NCBI GenBank assembly: GCA_022885665.1
Contig: JAGQDJ010000176.1
Span: forward strand, 5,370 to 69,369
From: Triops longicaudatus
Taxonomy: Eukaryota > Arthropoda > Branchiopoda > Notostraca > Triopsidae
DNA: 64,000 bases
Direction of reading: 5' to 3'
This document shows positions 12,501 to 25,231 of this stretch, piece after piece. The stretch's first letter is position 1; each line of letters opens with the position of its first letter. The notes under the pieces were generated by a model, which saw only the letters and a program-made list of their open reading frames with translations, made no database searches and had not been told where the DNA came from. Both the position numbers and the translations under genes were made by a program.

Positions 12501-15500
12501 ACTAATCCAAACCAAGACCTGACACGTGAGAGCTTTCAATACCCAAAACCCACTTGTTAAAGCAAACAATTGTATGATCCTGTATGAAACGCAAAAAAAA
12601 AATTACTATATTTTAACGCAAAATTGATCCAAGTACTTGAGCGCTTCGCAATATTTATCTTTCGTGCCATTATTTTAGAGTTAAATTGCGCCAATTTCGG
12701 TTTCAGTGACGTCATTTCCTCAACCTGAACATTCAACTTTCAAAACAACAGAATATACTAAAACAAATAAATACACACACACGAAACATAAGAACAATGA
12801 CAAACTGTGATGTTAATGACGTTTTGCCGAAAGCTCTAAGACGCTCTGGCTAGATGGCACTGCTATAGTCCGCGAAGCCTTCTGTGATTACCGCGCAAAT
12901 ACTTTAATGATTTCAAATTAGCGTGTTTCACATTTTTTTAATGAACAAAAGAAGTAGAGGCAGTGAAATCTTCATAACAGACAGAAATTCAAAGATTATA
13001 TTATTGCTATGGCGTTATTCTGTGGCTTAAGCGGCAGACCAATAATGGCGTCTCTACCCGTGGCGAGCTTTATGACGCGATTTTAAAGCTCACTTTTGCA
13101 TAACCATTATATACAGCACATGTACTGCACTTGTATGCTGACTGGATACAAAAGCTAATCTTAACGTCTCGCGAGCAATACTCAAATTTTTGCTCCTGAG
13201 ACCCATAAATTCTTTTGCTTTCACCAACAAGATTTACTACTCAATTTGATGCGCTGCTGGGGGGCAAAACATGTTTGTCCGCTTTGCAAACACATCAAAT
13301 AAAACACTTTGAATTTTCGCAAAGTCTTCCTTCCTGAGGCTTGCCATGCGTCCGAAATTACCGGACAGGAGTACAAAAATGTTGAACCGTCGAACCCCTT
13401 GACTTAACCTAAACCCAAAATTTTCTCCACCTTCTTCTTCTCTTCCGTCCTTCATTTATTTCTGCCACGCCTTTGTTAGCACCCAAACCCTGAGTCCAAT
13501 GTCAATGTCAGTGTTGGCAATTAGCGTCGAAGGACGTGAATAGATGTTTTTCGTAATCGTAACTAGTTTACCTAACAAAAGCCCTAGGGGTGCCTGAAAA
13601 TAGGAGAAAAAAGGTAAAACTGATTCTCAGACCCCTACAGGGTCCACTTGTTACCTCGAATGGCTGTGTAGGGGTAGCGTAAAAGTAGATAGGGCGGGCA
13701 ACATACGGGAGGCGCGGTAGTCGTAAGGGATAAAGACGTAACATGTAACTCGATCAGAAATCCTTTCTCTAATCTCATCACCTCAATCCAATTTCCTCCT
13801 CACTCAACTCTTTTCCCCTCCGTAGACTTGGTACATTCGTTAAGCTGTGTCTCCCTTACCGTTGGCCACGACTTTTTCCACCCCTCAACCCTTCTTCCAC
13901 CCCGTGGTCCTTCTATCTTTCCTTTAGCTCCCTCTATGTGTTATAGTAATGCTATGCGTCACAGGTTCAGGCCATAAAGTACTGGTATTTCTTTTTCGCC
14001 CCTCACCCACACACCCACACACACAAAATAAAAACATTTTTCTTTCATTTCCTTCCCTTTTGTTCATTTCTACTTCATTCTCTTGTAACCATCTACCCTC
14101 AGAATTACGTCTTAAGAACTAACTACTCATTGCTTTCATTATCTCCCTGATAAGACTCCAATGGCGTGTACACATGCCTCCCTTGGACGGAAAATGGCGA
14201 ATTACATAAAAGCTCGCAAAGATTTGCTGAAAAATGAACTGCAGCAGTGCAGTGTTTTCGTCCCCCCAGAGAGAACTTGGGGAACATAACACACTTGACT
14301 CTCTCTCCGCTCTCTCAAGCTTCCTTGCACATCCTAGTATCTCCCCAAAGACACTCCCATCACACCCCGCCTCCTTTGGCTGGTACTAGTGCCCTCTTAG
14401 TGATACGACACATCCAATAAAGACACCTCCTTCCCTTAAAAAAAAAATTTACTTTTCATTTTTATGCTCTAATCCTACTTTTTTTTCAGTGGCAAATTCT
14501 TCTTTTCGAAAATACTTAAGATTGTCTCTTTTTAGCTGCAAGAATTTTTCGATAAGAAGATTGATTTTCTTCCTGAAGGTTTATTATTTCTGTTATCGTT
14601 ATGAAAATTGCCCACTTAATTGCATAAACAACCCCTAAGGGCCTGTTGACAACAAAAGCTCCTTTTCACGATTTTTGTACATATGTCTTGCATGCATTAC
14701 AGAGCGAGTGGCGATGTTTCACGTGACAGCTTTTGACAAGCTTTCTTTGTCATTTTTGCAATATTATTATCGTACGTTTTCTTCACTGTGTACAGTATAC
14801 TGCGAAAGCGTTTTTGACAGAAAAATACATTTTCCGTTATTTTTCATTTTTTTTTCCTAGTCACGAACGTTAAAAGGTGAATGTATGCACGCAAAACCCA
14901 GGAACGTCTCACTACACCATACATGGGATAATTTTATATATTTATAGACAACTAGTGCCTAAGATTACTCCTGTAAACTAAAACTGTGCTATTTTTGCGA
15001 AAGTAACAATCAGAAATTGATACCTTACAAGCTTAAAGTGCACTACAGCGCTTGTAAAAGTTCAGAAAGATGTTAAAAGCCTACTAAAAGCAATACCATT
15101 TTTGGCTCCTTTTCAACCGTTTCTTTTGGTAAAATCTTGTGACTGTCGTAATATGGGTTAAGCTAAGCTCACCTTCTTCGAAGATTTTTTTTTATAAGAC
15201 CAATAAAATGCCTCAGAAAAAGCTCTTGCAGCAATATGGCAAGTAGCAGCAAGTACTCGAAATTTAATTTCTTATTGAAATTTTTCTTTTCTCCTTATGG
15301 AGGTTTTGGGTCGGAAAAAGGTTGGGGTACAACTATCTCTTGCTTGTTAGCAATAATACTTGAGTTCTTTGGTAACTCCTCTACTTCTCTTCTCTCAATA
15401 AGCTGTATCAGTCTTTTCGCCACTTTTTGCCACGATAAGTCTTCTTAGCCTGACCAAACCACGAAAACCGACGACGTTTTCTCAAGCAGCAAGCTAGAGC

Positions 15501-16082
15501 GTTAGTCGAACACGAAAAAACCCTCCCGGGGCGTTGACAGTGACAAAAAAATGTCCGGAAGTGTTGAAATAAGTACTGTTCTAGCAACCAAAAAAAATAT
15601 AATAAAGAAAAATTATCTGCAAAAAGGGGCGAGAGCAGGGTATCGAACTAGAAGAAGTTATTATCTTCGACAGAAAATATTGCAAAAAAAATCAATTAGT
15701 TGTGAGCCCATACAGCGCCGCTAGAAGATTGCCATTAAACTCTCCAAATATAATACATAGAAACCTATCACTACCAAGCGCAAGCAGACATCTTGAAACT
15801 GTAGGCGATTTCACTCAACACAATAGCGTGTTTGCGTAGCAAATAAGTGAATGCGCTGTTCTCCTCATTTTGCCCCTGAGAGATACTCAATTTTGTCAAA
15901 TGCAGCATGCTTACTGCTGTCAAACTTAGGGGCAAAAACCTTAGTCTTTTCTTCTAATCCTCTCTACTCAACTCGTCTCCCCTTCATTTTGCTGTCTCGC
16001 TTTATGCGGGTAAGAGGTTAGCATTCCCTGTACTAAAATACCGCGTAAAGCGAAACTCATACCTCCTTTAGGAGGATTTCCA
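9599..16082. other. Long stretch with no gene seen
   Basis: AT-rich DNA with no supported exon. Minor items: full CRE octamer TGACGTCA at 12707-12714; CA-rich microsatellite at 14003-14026; AAAATGGCG at 14191-14199; E-box TCACGTGA at 14719-14726; a strong but unpaired acceptor (CTCTAATCCTACTTTTTTTTCAG) near 14467-14489. Confidence 0.6.
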
Positions 16083-16428
16083 CAGTAAAACTTCGTTAGA
16101 ACGAAAATCGGCTGTAACAGTTACTATTGTGCACATGTTCAAGAAATTCACTACTGTGCAGATGCCAACAGTAACTTTAAGAATAAAAAAAGTAAATACC
16201 GTTGAAATTTAAGACTCATGACGAATATGCACAGCTGTACAAAAATGTTAAATCTGCCCTGCTTCAATTTACTAGAATCGAGCTACACATTGTCTGTAAA
16301 TAATCACCACGTAATGTGAAGCCTATGTTGCGTTATAATCTGTAAATGTAAAAGAAGTGTCTAATATAAAGGACTTCCGATATAACGAATCTTTTGTTAT
16401 CAGAGGGTTTTTAAACAAGAATCTACTG
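16083..16428. mobile_element. Pogo/Tigger-like MITE, non-autonomous, decayed
   Basis: The left end reads CAGTAAAACTTCGTTAGAAC and the right end, reversed, CAGTAGATTCTTGTTTAAAA. A subterminal TTCCGATATAACGAATC is of the kind seen in pogo/Tigger terminal repeats. TA follows the right end (16429-16430); the left flank is CA, so one copy of the expected TA duplication has mutated. At 346 bp it has no room for a transposase. Family assignment rests on the CAGT...ACTG ends and ATAACGAA motifs. Confidence 0.55.
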
Positions 16429-16999
16429 TAATTGTAACAGACAATGTGACTCATACGCACTTCGAATAATAAACTTCTACTATTCAATGGCAAAAAAAAA
16501 ATAATGCGCTCGTTTTACACGGATTTAAGGGTATTCATTTTATGTACAAAACACCGAGTGAAACGAGCTGCTTCGTCCCTTAATCGGAATTACCTTCGGA
16601 ACAAACTAGTGTTCCGCGTGCTATGAAGCCTTCTTTAAGCTTGTGAGGAAACTTAAAACGAGGTTCTGTAACATTGTGGTGTGACTTGAGCTATGTAAAC
16701 TGCAATTTCACAGATTTCTAATATAAAACCGAACTACGTTGCGCGATTTTGTGTTTTACTCTACTTTAGGCCATCTCTAAACGAATAAGAGTCACATTTG
16801 GCCTAGATAGAAGGCGTGAAATGACTTTTCCTTGCGTAAAATAAGGAAATCACCGTTGTTTAGTTTTTCCCGCGTAAAGCGAATTTTTCCATGAGAAAGC
16901 ATGTGAGGACCTTCCCGCGTATGTTGAGGGTTTATTGTACCGTCTTCGTTTTACTACATAGAACAAATCGCACCAACTAAACGGCCTTAATGCGCTTGT
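16429..16999. other. Stretch upstream of the putative gene start
   Basis: A TATAAAA string at 16722-16728 is the only promoter-like word; it lies about 1 kb before the candidate start codon. CG content rises from about 16,860 on. No other feature seen. Confidence 0.4.
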
Positions 17000-17736
17000 G
17001 TGGAGGGCCAGAAGGACGACAGCACCGGCGTCGCGAGCGTCGTCGTTACAGCGAGAGAGAGTTTCCTGACCTCGGCACTTGGTCTGGTCAGTATAGTGTT
17101 TCCCAGTCGGAGCTCCACACCCTCAAAATCAGCGGCAGTGAATGCTGTGTGTAGCAGTTTTCTGCAAAGTCTTTACCACCTTCATCGCTTTTATTCAACT
17201 TTCGTAAACGTTCATCACGGAAATTTAACCACAAGTGCAGCAAACTGCGCTTTCGCGCACTTCGCTTATTTCCTTCCGAAATATCCTAACGCTCTAGCAC
17301 GTGTAAAATCTCTTACGCAAGTGAAATTCAGTGTCAGAGGAAAATTGGATTTCCTGTGAAGTGAACTCGCACAAAGTTTGCATTAGTTTTCTTCCGTTTT
17401 CTGCTCCAAGCTTGGCCAAAAATCGAATTTCTAACGCCCAGGGATTTATCGGAAAGCTTGTTGTTTTGATTGTTGCCAGTGATTGCGCTTCACGTTTCAT
17501 TAAGATTTGCTCGTCACGGCTACCCGAAATTCTTTTTCGGTCCTTTGTGCCATTATCGAAACCAGATTCTCGTAATTAGATAATTTTTTTTCGTCCTTTG
17601 GCGCTGCATTGCCAAAATCTGGAAACGGAAAATTCACTGTGACAAAATTAAAAAAGAAATAGAAGAAAAACTTCCAAACCCGTGAAAATCATGTTCAGAG
17701 GTCTTTAATGAGAATTGTACGCTTGCCCAAAGAGTG
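17000..17736 (+). promoter_or_regulatory. Putative 5' leader/promoter of the signal-peptide gene
   Basis: The segment is richer in G, C and CG than its surroundings, especially 17015-17130, and lies just before the candidate first coding exon. It contains several ATGs and short open frames (one at 17000-17359, alternative start) that do not resemble a known protein, so if it is transcribed it would be a uORF-bearing leader. No TATA or CCAAT box is convincing. The start of transcription cannot be placed. Confidence 0.3.
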
Positions 17737-17836
17737 ATGGATAAATTGAAGTGGATCATGGCCCGGTTGGTGGCGACAACAATGGGAGGACTGTGGATTG
17801 TCATCGTCCTCGAGCTCTGGATACCAGCAACGCAAG
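17737..17836 (+). CDS. First coding exon: signal peptide of a secreted/membrane protein
   Basis: The ATG at 17737 has G at -3 and +4 and is the first in its frame after a TGA at 17683-17685. It encodes 33 codons: a Lys/Arg-bearing start (MDKLKWIMARLVATTMGG), then a hydrophobic core (LWIVIVLELWI) and PATQ, i.e. the three-part layout of a secretory signal peptide. The frame ends at a near-perfect donor, CGCAAG|GTAAGTGG (GT at 17837-17838), after the first base of the next codon, which is G. A phase-1 intron just after the signal peptide is typical of animal secreted and cell-surface proteins, because their extracellular modules are usually phase 1-1. Reading past the donor gives no sensible protein. 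The mature protein is not visible, so no name can be given. The alternative is a chance hydrophobic frame next to a donor; agreement of stop, start context, peptide type and splice site makes this the best gene call in the window. Confidence 0.5.
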
Positions 17837-18453
17837 GTAAGTGGTTCACAGCAGGGTGCAAATCCAACGACAAGAATTGTTCCGTCCCTTATCCGATACG
17901 TCAGAGGAAAAATTCACCAACATATTACGAGTTGTATGCATGTGCCGTACGTACGTTACCTACGTACTTTTATTGTATCGTGCGAAGTTAGGATATCTCG
18001 TTGCCAATCACCAGTCGCTAATCACTGGATCTCACGATCCCATTTCCGATTTTGGCAATTTATATAAGTACAATACGAGAAGACAAGTAAGCGTATATTT
18101 ACTAACGCAAGGAAGTACCAAAAATGAATTACAAAATGAAAAAAAGAGAGAGGAAAAACTAAAGTTAGCTAAAGGAAAAACGGACGGAAAACGCAAAGAT
18201 AAATTAAAATAGGAATTTTAGCAGAATTAATTCGATGGACTTGATGTGCAACATTCAAAATAACGGGTTTTCAGTAGTGTAATACGTCATACTACCTAAG
18301 TTAGGCGAACTATGTGCTGAGCTTGATTGATTAGGACTTCTTTTTTCTTTTCCTCTTTGGCGGTAAGTCCCACTTGGCGGGCAGTTTTATTTTGAATTAG
18401 CTGAAAAGCTTTTGGTAAAAAGGGCTCCGCGGTAGATTTTTTTCTTTTTTTGC

Positions 18454-18705
18454 TTATCTTCCTGCAAGATGGAAGGTAAGGAAGACGAGTCGAGAAGTAA
18501 GGGAAGGAAGGACGAGAGGGTCAACTTGCCATGGAAATCGCCTTGACCCTGTCCATTGAGTGTCTTTAAGAAAAGTCCCAGGCACGGGATTTTGCATTAT
18601 TCTGAATGAGATTTCCTCGTTCACTGCCGACTGAAGTGACTCGAAGAAATCACGAAAAGAGAATAGAACGGCACCAAGAAGAACAACAGACTGACTGCCG
18701 AGCAT
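18454..18705 (-). CDS. Doubtful 83-codon frame with hydrophobic N-terminus
   Basis: The reverse-strand ATG at 18705-18703 has A at -3. The predicted peptide begins MLGSQSVVLLGAVLFSF, weakly signal-peptide-like, then continues hydrophilic with a Trp/Pro-containing middle and no cysteine. It ends inside a purine/pyrimidine-biased patch near 18454. It lies antisense within the putative intron of the gene at 17737. No domain is recognised, and the length is near what chance gives here. Confidence 0.12.
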   Translation of the reverse strand: MLGSQSVVLLGAVLFSFRDFFESLQSAVNEEISFRIMQNPVPGTFLKDTQWTGSRRFPWQVDPLVLPSLTSRLVFLTFHLAGR

Positions 18706-20603
18706 CCTAACCTCTTTTTACCTCCTTTCAAATGAGACTTTTTACAAGTGCTAGAAAACATTGGGTCCCAATTGCTTTTAATTTTTTTTTCTTGAATGTA
18801 ATGCTCACACACTTTGCTAAGTATATCTAAGATGAATATTATGGTAATACATAAAAATAGAAATAATATATTTTTTCTTATCATTGACAAAAAATTTGAA
18901 TTTTACGCTGAGTGTGGTGTTTTCAACAATTATATTTTAAAAATTCTTGGCGACCTCTGCAAGCCGATATTCTCCAGTTGAAGATAAGTGGATCGACTGT
19001 ACAGTTCAATTATGCTTGTGCGTGTAGTTGACATCTTTGAGAAGATTCTCTTTCTGGAAGGAAATGTATTCAAACCCGTTTGTAGGAGACTTTTGAACAA
19101 AAGTCGTGCCTTCCAGTTTGTGCGGAAGAACTTTTAGTAAAATATGTTCAGGAGATAATTACACGTGCCCTGGTATTTAGTCGAACGCGTTTGTAAGAGG
19201 CAAAGTGAACAAGCCTCACGACTGAATACCCGTCTATGTAACTAAAAATGTCTCTTAATTATCTGTTTAATTATATTTATATCAAACTTTTGAGCGAATG
19301 AGTAAATGTCGCCTTTTTTGCTACGAAAGCCCGTTCAAGAATCAGTCCTCATGTTCATTATTTCGTTTCGTAACAGTTTTCCTTGTCGAAAACGGAGTTT
19401 AAAATTAGTTGTTTCGCAGTAATCTTAATAGTTTGAAATTCCTTATTCATCGCTGTCTAAAATTCAAAAAGCGCCTCCAAATCCACTTCTTCTATTTTCA
19501 CAGGCGTTGCATATAAGCCCTTCTGTAAGAGGCTATTGCTCAAGCACATTGATGGAAAGGTTTTAGCGTAAAAAGGATGCACAGCAAACTCGGATCCAAG
19601 TTAAATGTGCGTTGTGAAATATTTGTATGTCTCTTAAACCCGGGTTTGACTCTTAAGTTAAAAGTATCTAGAAAAGTCTATTTCTATATATGTAATGCTG
19701 TAATGGTACAAAAATTAAAAAGTGGAGCAAAGTTTTGCTCATTAGCGTACCCACAGGTATTGAATTTTCACTGTTGTATTAGCCCAGATTTTTTAAGTAA
19801 AATTGTTCCCAAGTCCAGTTTGTTTAAAATTAATTTTAACTTTAACCAATGTTACTATTTATGCAGTTAAATCTTCTTCGAACGAAACTCTTTAGAGCAC
19901 CAAATTATCCGATTTATCCGTTAATTATACCGAAAATTTTCTACTATTGTATTCTGGAGTGCATTTACACCTGTCATTTCTATCAGTTTTTTCCACGCCC
20001 TTTCGCTATACCGATAATTCCCGTTAATTGCTAAAGCAATAAATTACTGCAGAAATATACTATGCAACAGTGGAACATTCCATTTCAGTTAATTACTAGT
20101 AATTGGAATCGTGACATCGTTGTATCGACTGTTTCACCTCAATAGGCGCAAGCCTACGCGGGTAGTCAATAAGAAAAAAAAAAGAATCGTGACATAGACC
20201 CGCCACCACTGCTTGCTGCTTGCCCTAAATCTTCCATTGTTGAAAGTACTTCATGGAAAAGAAATAGTTGTCCTGTGGCTGCTACACGCCGCGATTTTTA
20301 CTATTAATGCTTGTACTAACACTCCCCTAGATTGTAGTACTCGACTAGTAATCTACTCGTCGACAGAGCTATTACCCCGCTATGAGCACAGCACTCCAGA
20401 AATTCGGCACAGTATCAGTCCTGTGTACCCTTCATTCAAACACCATGGGGAACTGCCAGACAGCAATATCTGCTACTTACAGTCGAACAAAGAAACCGTT
20501 TGTCCGTTCTTCTGTCACAGGCCTCTTATACGTTAGGCCTATACAGTTTTCTTAGAAGGTACTTATGCCGAAGAATGGATGTGGATTTAACTTCAAGCAC
20601 GCA

Positions 20604-20760
20604 AAAATGGCGCCTTGAGTCATTCAGCCTCCCTAAGAAGCTCGCTTTCGATTGACAGTCACGAAGGCCCGTACTGACTAGACTGCGACAGCGAACCAAT
20701 TCGCAAGGCCGGGCACGTTGGAAGCACCGGGGTTTTAGGAGCAGAACAGCTTGAAGGCAG
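20604..20760 (+). promoter_or_regulatory. CG-rich cluster with YY1-like and AP-1 sites
   Basis: AAAATGGCG (20604-20612) is followed by a full AP-1 site TGAGTCA (20616-20622) and a run of CG-containing sequence to about 20760. The ATG inside the first motif opens only three codons. It could be an enhancer or alternative promoter; nothing downstream proves transcription. Confidence 0.25.
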
Positions 20761-23348
20761 GCTCTTTACACTCCTCGCTAGGACTTTTTTTTCGGGGATT
20801 TTGTTTCCCTAGGCCTTCAACAGTCATGTAATGCAAAATAACTTTCCCGAGCATCAGCGAAACGCGCTCTTGAGTTTCTCATTGTCTTTGCCTTTCGCTA
20901 TTTGGCGTTTCTCAACCCTCTTTGTCCGTTTCTGGGTTCGAAGTCTTTAAGACGAGCTGCTTTCCATCCTCAGAAACACTCAATACCAGATAGTCCAGGA
21001 CATATTGAGAAAGTGGACGCTAATATTACAACTCCGCTCGTTCATTAAAAAAAAATTGTCTTGTTTTTTAGCAAAAGTTTTGAAGAATTACGAATTCTAA
21101 GAGGTTTATTTCATTCTAAGACATTTGGGCAAACTTTCGAAAACTTAGCACAGTTTTGAGACATTTTTGACAACATTTTGAATTTTTACAGTGTTTAGGT
21201 TCCTCAAAACTGGGAATTTATCGAAAAGTTCACCATTTTTCTAGGTGTCAACTTGCTAACTAATTGAACTTTGAAACTGCTTGAAACCAACCCAGAAGTA
21301 CTAATTACATGATCACATTTCGAAGTTATTCTAGACGTGTCAATTTCGGAAGTCTTGAAGTTATTAGCAATCTTTTTGAAAGATAGAAAGGTGATCAACC
21401 TTTGAACTTAGCTAGTGTTCGTTTTACTGTTATATGGAAAAGTATTAGACTCAATGGGACTAATTTTTCGTACAATAATTAAAAATATAGCATAATACTT
21501 CATTTTCGTGTACAGCTCAGCGACTGTGCGGCTATTAGTCATTCATTGCATTGGTTGCTTAACGTATGGCAAGCGTGGGGAGAGTAATTTGAGCAAGATG
21601 TTGTGTAGTAATATTGACACTCCGGTGTCATTATATTTGTTCAACGTTGAATCCACATAGACCCAAGCGCCAATTTATTCCTGCATCTCGGTCTCTTTCT
21701 CATTCCTTCGCTCCTTTTGATTTTCTCTCTCTTTCTCTCTCTCTCGACCAGTGTCTTGGTGAGGTTGGTACTTCTATTTTAGCCTTGGATCTCTCATTAC
21801 CTATTCACATGATGATGTCGTGCGGAAATCATTTTCATAAACCTCAACAAACTTTTGCTTTTCTCGTGGCATGCTGCCTTACTTTTCATCTTCTCCTAGA
21901 CTAGTACGACAAAACTTAATGCTCTCTCCGAGAACGAAAACTGTCTCTCCCCTGGTTTTCTTTTTCTGCTCCATTTTGACGGCTGCCAACCTAGCAATTC
22001 GTTTCCAATTTCATTCTTTTCCCCGTGCCTAAACAAAAGCTTGCACAAAACTTTTGCCAAAGATATAACTGATGTTTCTAGGAAACACAGCATTTCTACC
22101 AAGTTTTGATATATATTTTCACTTCCCTTCAAACTTTTCTTCTTTTGATTGTCAGAAAGCATCCCTGTTCAAGCCTTACTCACCCTCAACCCTTAAAATC
22201 ACTAGCCAATGTCAAAGTTTTGAAACTTCTGGCCCATGAGAAGACGAACAAGAAATACTAAAATAAACACGAGTTTTACAAGACAGGGTAGCTGTACCTA
22301 AGTACATACCTGTCGATCTGGGAGGGAGAAAACCTCTGCCAGCTTAACTTGATTTAAGCCGCTGACAACTTCCACCCACTCGCTACGCCTTACGTTTCCC
22401 CCAGACAGACAAAATCACCCAGGCAAGACATGGCATATTTTTAAAACTCCACATTTTCGTGTCATTTTTCCCTTCAACTCAGAAATCTCTTTGACAACAA
22501 AACGTGCGTGAGCTTTACTACTAATCACTTTCGACGGATCTTAATTTTTACTCAGTTGTGAAGAAAGCTTCCGTCTTTCCGAGACATTTTTAATTACTTG
22601 TAGAATTTTTACTTGTAGAAGTCGCTAAGCCTTTCAAGTAGTGTAAAAATGAATGGATCACACCTCCTCTTAATGAATTGGTCACCCAATCAACCAATAG
22701 TTTAATAATAATCATAATAAAAAGCCTTAAAAATCACAAGAATGCTTTACTTTGCATCAATGTTAAGACTTAGCTTATCATGTGACCCTGGCACAAGCTA
22801 CTTCAGCACCCTCTGCCGGAAGCGTACATAATCTTTAAAAGTATCCAAAAGTGGCGTTAATTTTATTTGAAATACTCCTCGTTTCATTCAAATTATTTGC
22901 TAAATTAAAAAAAAAATCATTACGTTGGTCACGCTGCATCATCGTTAAACAGCGCCAACAGATAACGTATGCCCTTCGAGCAGGAAGCGATGTGCCTCTC
23001 TGTATATTATTATTATTTTTTTTTTACAATATTCTGGAAGTTGTCTATACTGGGGCTTTAATAATTGCGAGAGTTGCTAAAGCTAAGTGCACTTTCTGGT
23101 AGCTATTGTCTTTTGGTTACTTGGCAAAATTAAGCAATTTAGTCAGCAATCAGTCACTCTATTTTTTCTTAATTGTTTTATAAAAGAAGATTCGCGTAGA
23201 AAACATATTTTTTATCCTTTTCATTATTTGTTTCGAATAAATGTATCTATTTGTTTTCAATATTAAGTTTTGATCGATGTTAGTAAATTTAGCGCATCAT
23301 TTCGTACTACCCAGCAATGCAATACTTTGCGGTGTGTGTTTGGTTTAG

Positions 23349-23606
23349 CTTGTCGATGTGGTAGCACTGCAAGCCAGCTGTGTCAAAACAACGCCTGAAG
23401 CAATAATTCGTATCGTTCAGGCACGGCACGAAGCAACTCTACTTGCGACACTCCAACCTGCAATCAAGAACTTTGACGCTAATAGAAAACAACGCGGTTG
23501 TGTTTCTCAACTTTACAGTTTTGTCAAACTAATTTATCCCGCTTGTTCCAACATATACTGTACCTATTACACCTATAGGATTACCCAATCATTCATATTT
23601 AATTAA
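23349..23606 (+). CDS. Open frame directly after an acceptor, product unknown
   Basis: TGTGTTTGGTTTAG ends at 23348 and the frame beginning exactly there stays open for 85 codons to TAA at 23604-23606; the frame was closed by the TAG of the acceptor itself. The first 55 residues have a balanced, helix-prone composition (for example TTPEAIIRIVQARHEATLLA, then AIKNFDANRKQRG), while the last 25 are rich in Tyr, Ile and Phe and look non-coding. The other two frames stop within 60 bases. No good donor is seen between the two parts. It might be a real or decayed exon in the long + strand intron; no family is recognised. Confidence 0.2.
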   Translation, partial: LVDVVALQASCVKTTPEAIIRIVQARHEATLLATLQPAIKNFDANRKQRGCVSQLYSFVKLIYPACSNIYCTYYTYRITQSFIFN

Positions 23607-25159
23607 TTTCGTAAATTAATTATTTGAATATACAAATTAATTTCCATAATTTCGTCCACAAGTTTTGTTTCCTTTGTAATCATTAAGCTAGCTCAAGTCT
23701 GCAATTTCAGCTTTCTTCCTTTTCACGGGTTTCACGTTCTTCTTAGGCTCTATTTTTCGGCGTTAAATACTTTTCACTTACCCCCCCCCCCTCCCACCAA
23801 AACTTTTGTGCCATTTAGTCACGCTATGCCTATTTATCGCCCTCGCCTGACGTCACTGACCTCTTTTCCGTTTCTCGCAAATCACTGTTACGGAATTAGT
23901 TCCGGGACTTCGGACAAAAACTTTTGGCTCAGTTAGAGAAAACCCAAAGCTACTACTCTTTTCCCCAGCCCCTCCTTCCACCATTTTGGTGGTTTAGGGA
24001 GGATGATGGTAAGGGATTCTTAGCTTATCTGGGTCAATGGAAACTTTTTTTTTTTCAGCCCCTCATTCTCCTCCCCATTTCCCCGCAAAACGATTTTTCA
24101 TTGTTGAAACTAATCGCTACGGAACCTTTATCAAGAGTATCGACGCCAAGGGCCCATTAATTACGAACGTATTTTCATTTCTGCCCCTTAACTTGACTGT
24201 CTCGTTGTGTGCTTGCACTTGGGCTTTCTTTAAGCCCCACCCCTTTACTCCAAGTTCACTAGCATAACCACAACGCTTTGCTTCCCCTTTGTCGGGACTA
24301 TTTAGGCTGGTGAGATTAGTAGAGAAACTCTGAAATAGTGAGGTGGAATTTCCCAACTTCCACATGTGTTTTGGATAGAGAGTTAGTACTCTTTACTTTC
24401 CTCTGCTTTCCCCCAGACGAGCACAAGTTATATCTCATTCTGGCCACGCAAACAAGCCACAGTACGCTTAACTTCAATAAATCGACACGAGGCTGTGGGG
24501 TTTGCGTAGACGGCGGTACTGCATCGCCCCTTCATAATCCTGTCAAGAACTAATGAACAAAGGGGAGGTCAACCTACAACATTTCAGTGACAGAGCGAAT
24601 GTCATTCCCAACAAGCAGTCAACTCATGAATAGGTCATTACTGAACTTCAATTTACCTAACAATGAATTTCTTCCTCTTGTCCTTCATTCTTTCTTTGTT
24701 TGGATCCTAAGTTAAAAAACCTCTCTGTTTTCTTAATTCTTGTTTCAGTTTTTATTTTTGACGTTTCTGACGCAAGTTCTGACTTCGACTTTCTGCTGTC
24801 GCAAAAATTTCAATTAATCAATTTCAATTCCCAAAAAGGGTTGGGTGGGGAACGAATTTCTACTTGTAGCTCTTAGCCAAAAATCCCTCCTTTTTCCATC
24901 AGTGGGTAAGGCTTTGGACAGTCGGCTGACTTTTGGTACTATTTATCATACACGTTATGCACGCCTGCACACGTCATTCATGCGACGCAAAAAGCAAATG
25001 CATAAAAACTAAAATCGGAACAAGACGGATTGTTGTTTCAACCTTTCAGAAAGCATAACCTTTCCAGTTCATGGAAACTTTCTGTTATTTTTCTTGAGCG
25101 TAACTGAATTCGCCAAACCTTGCATGTCGATTGCCCATTAAAGGCCCAAATTCGATTAC
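23607..25159. other. Stretch with no supported gene
   Basis: A C11 run at 23781-23791, a full CRE octamer TGACGTCA at 23848-23855, and a T12CAG acceptor ending at 24058 followed by two open frames but only a weak donor (GTATTT at 24169). Nothing else. Confidence 0.5.
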
Positions 25160-25231
25160 CTCAGTCGGCACGAACTCACTAGAAGCGTTTGCATTGTTGG
25201 TCTGCCTTGGTAAACACAGGTGAAATGGACA
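25160..25231 (-). CDS. Candidate 72-bp internal exon on the reverse strand
   Basis: Reading the reverse strand, a long T-rich tract ending TTTTATTCTAAG precedes 25231 and the donor ACTGAG|GTAATC follows 25160. The 72 bases are exactly 24 codons in a phase 0-0 frame (starts CPFHLCLPRQTNNANASSEF). A second frame is also open (starts VHFTCVYQGRPTMQ). Both splice sites are fair and the length is divisible by three, but two open frames and no neighbouring exon keep this weak. The 70-codon frame 25085-25297 covers it. Confidence 0.18.

Larger units (their letters stand above)
17838..23348 (+). other. Putative intron 1 of the signal-peptide gene, first part
   Basis: No supported second exon follows the donor. 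The stretch contains a minus-strand frame at 18454-18705 (listed separately), scattered relatives of the CCGGGTTTGAC core (19068, 19181, 19511 reversed; 19625 forward), a CT microsatellite at 21724-21746, an AT-rich patch of repetitive wording at 21050-21400, and the CG-rich motif cluster at 20604-20760. A 107-codon open frame at 20213-20536 lacks an ATG and clear splice sites. Confidence 0.4.

Noticed and set aside
24059..24168. Internal exon after a T12CAG acceptor
   Set aside because: Two frames are open and the only donor (GTATTT) is weak; one frame contains a protein-like stretch but nothing recognisable.
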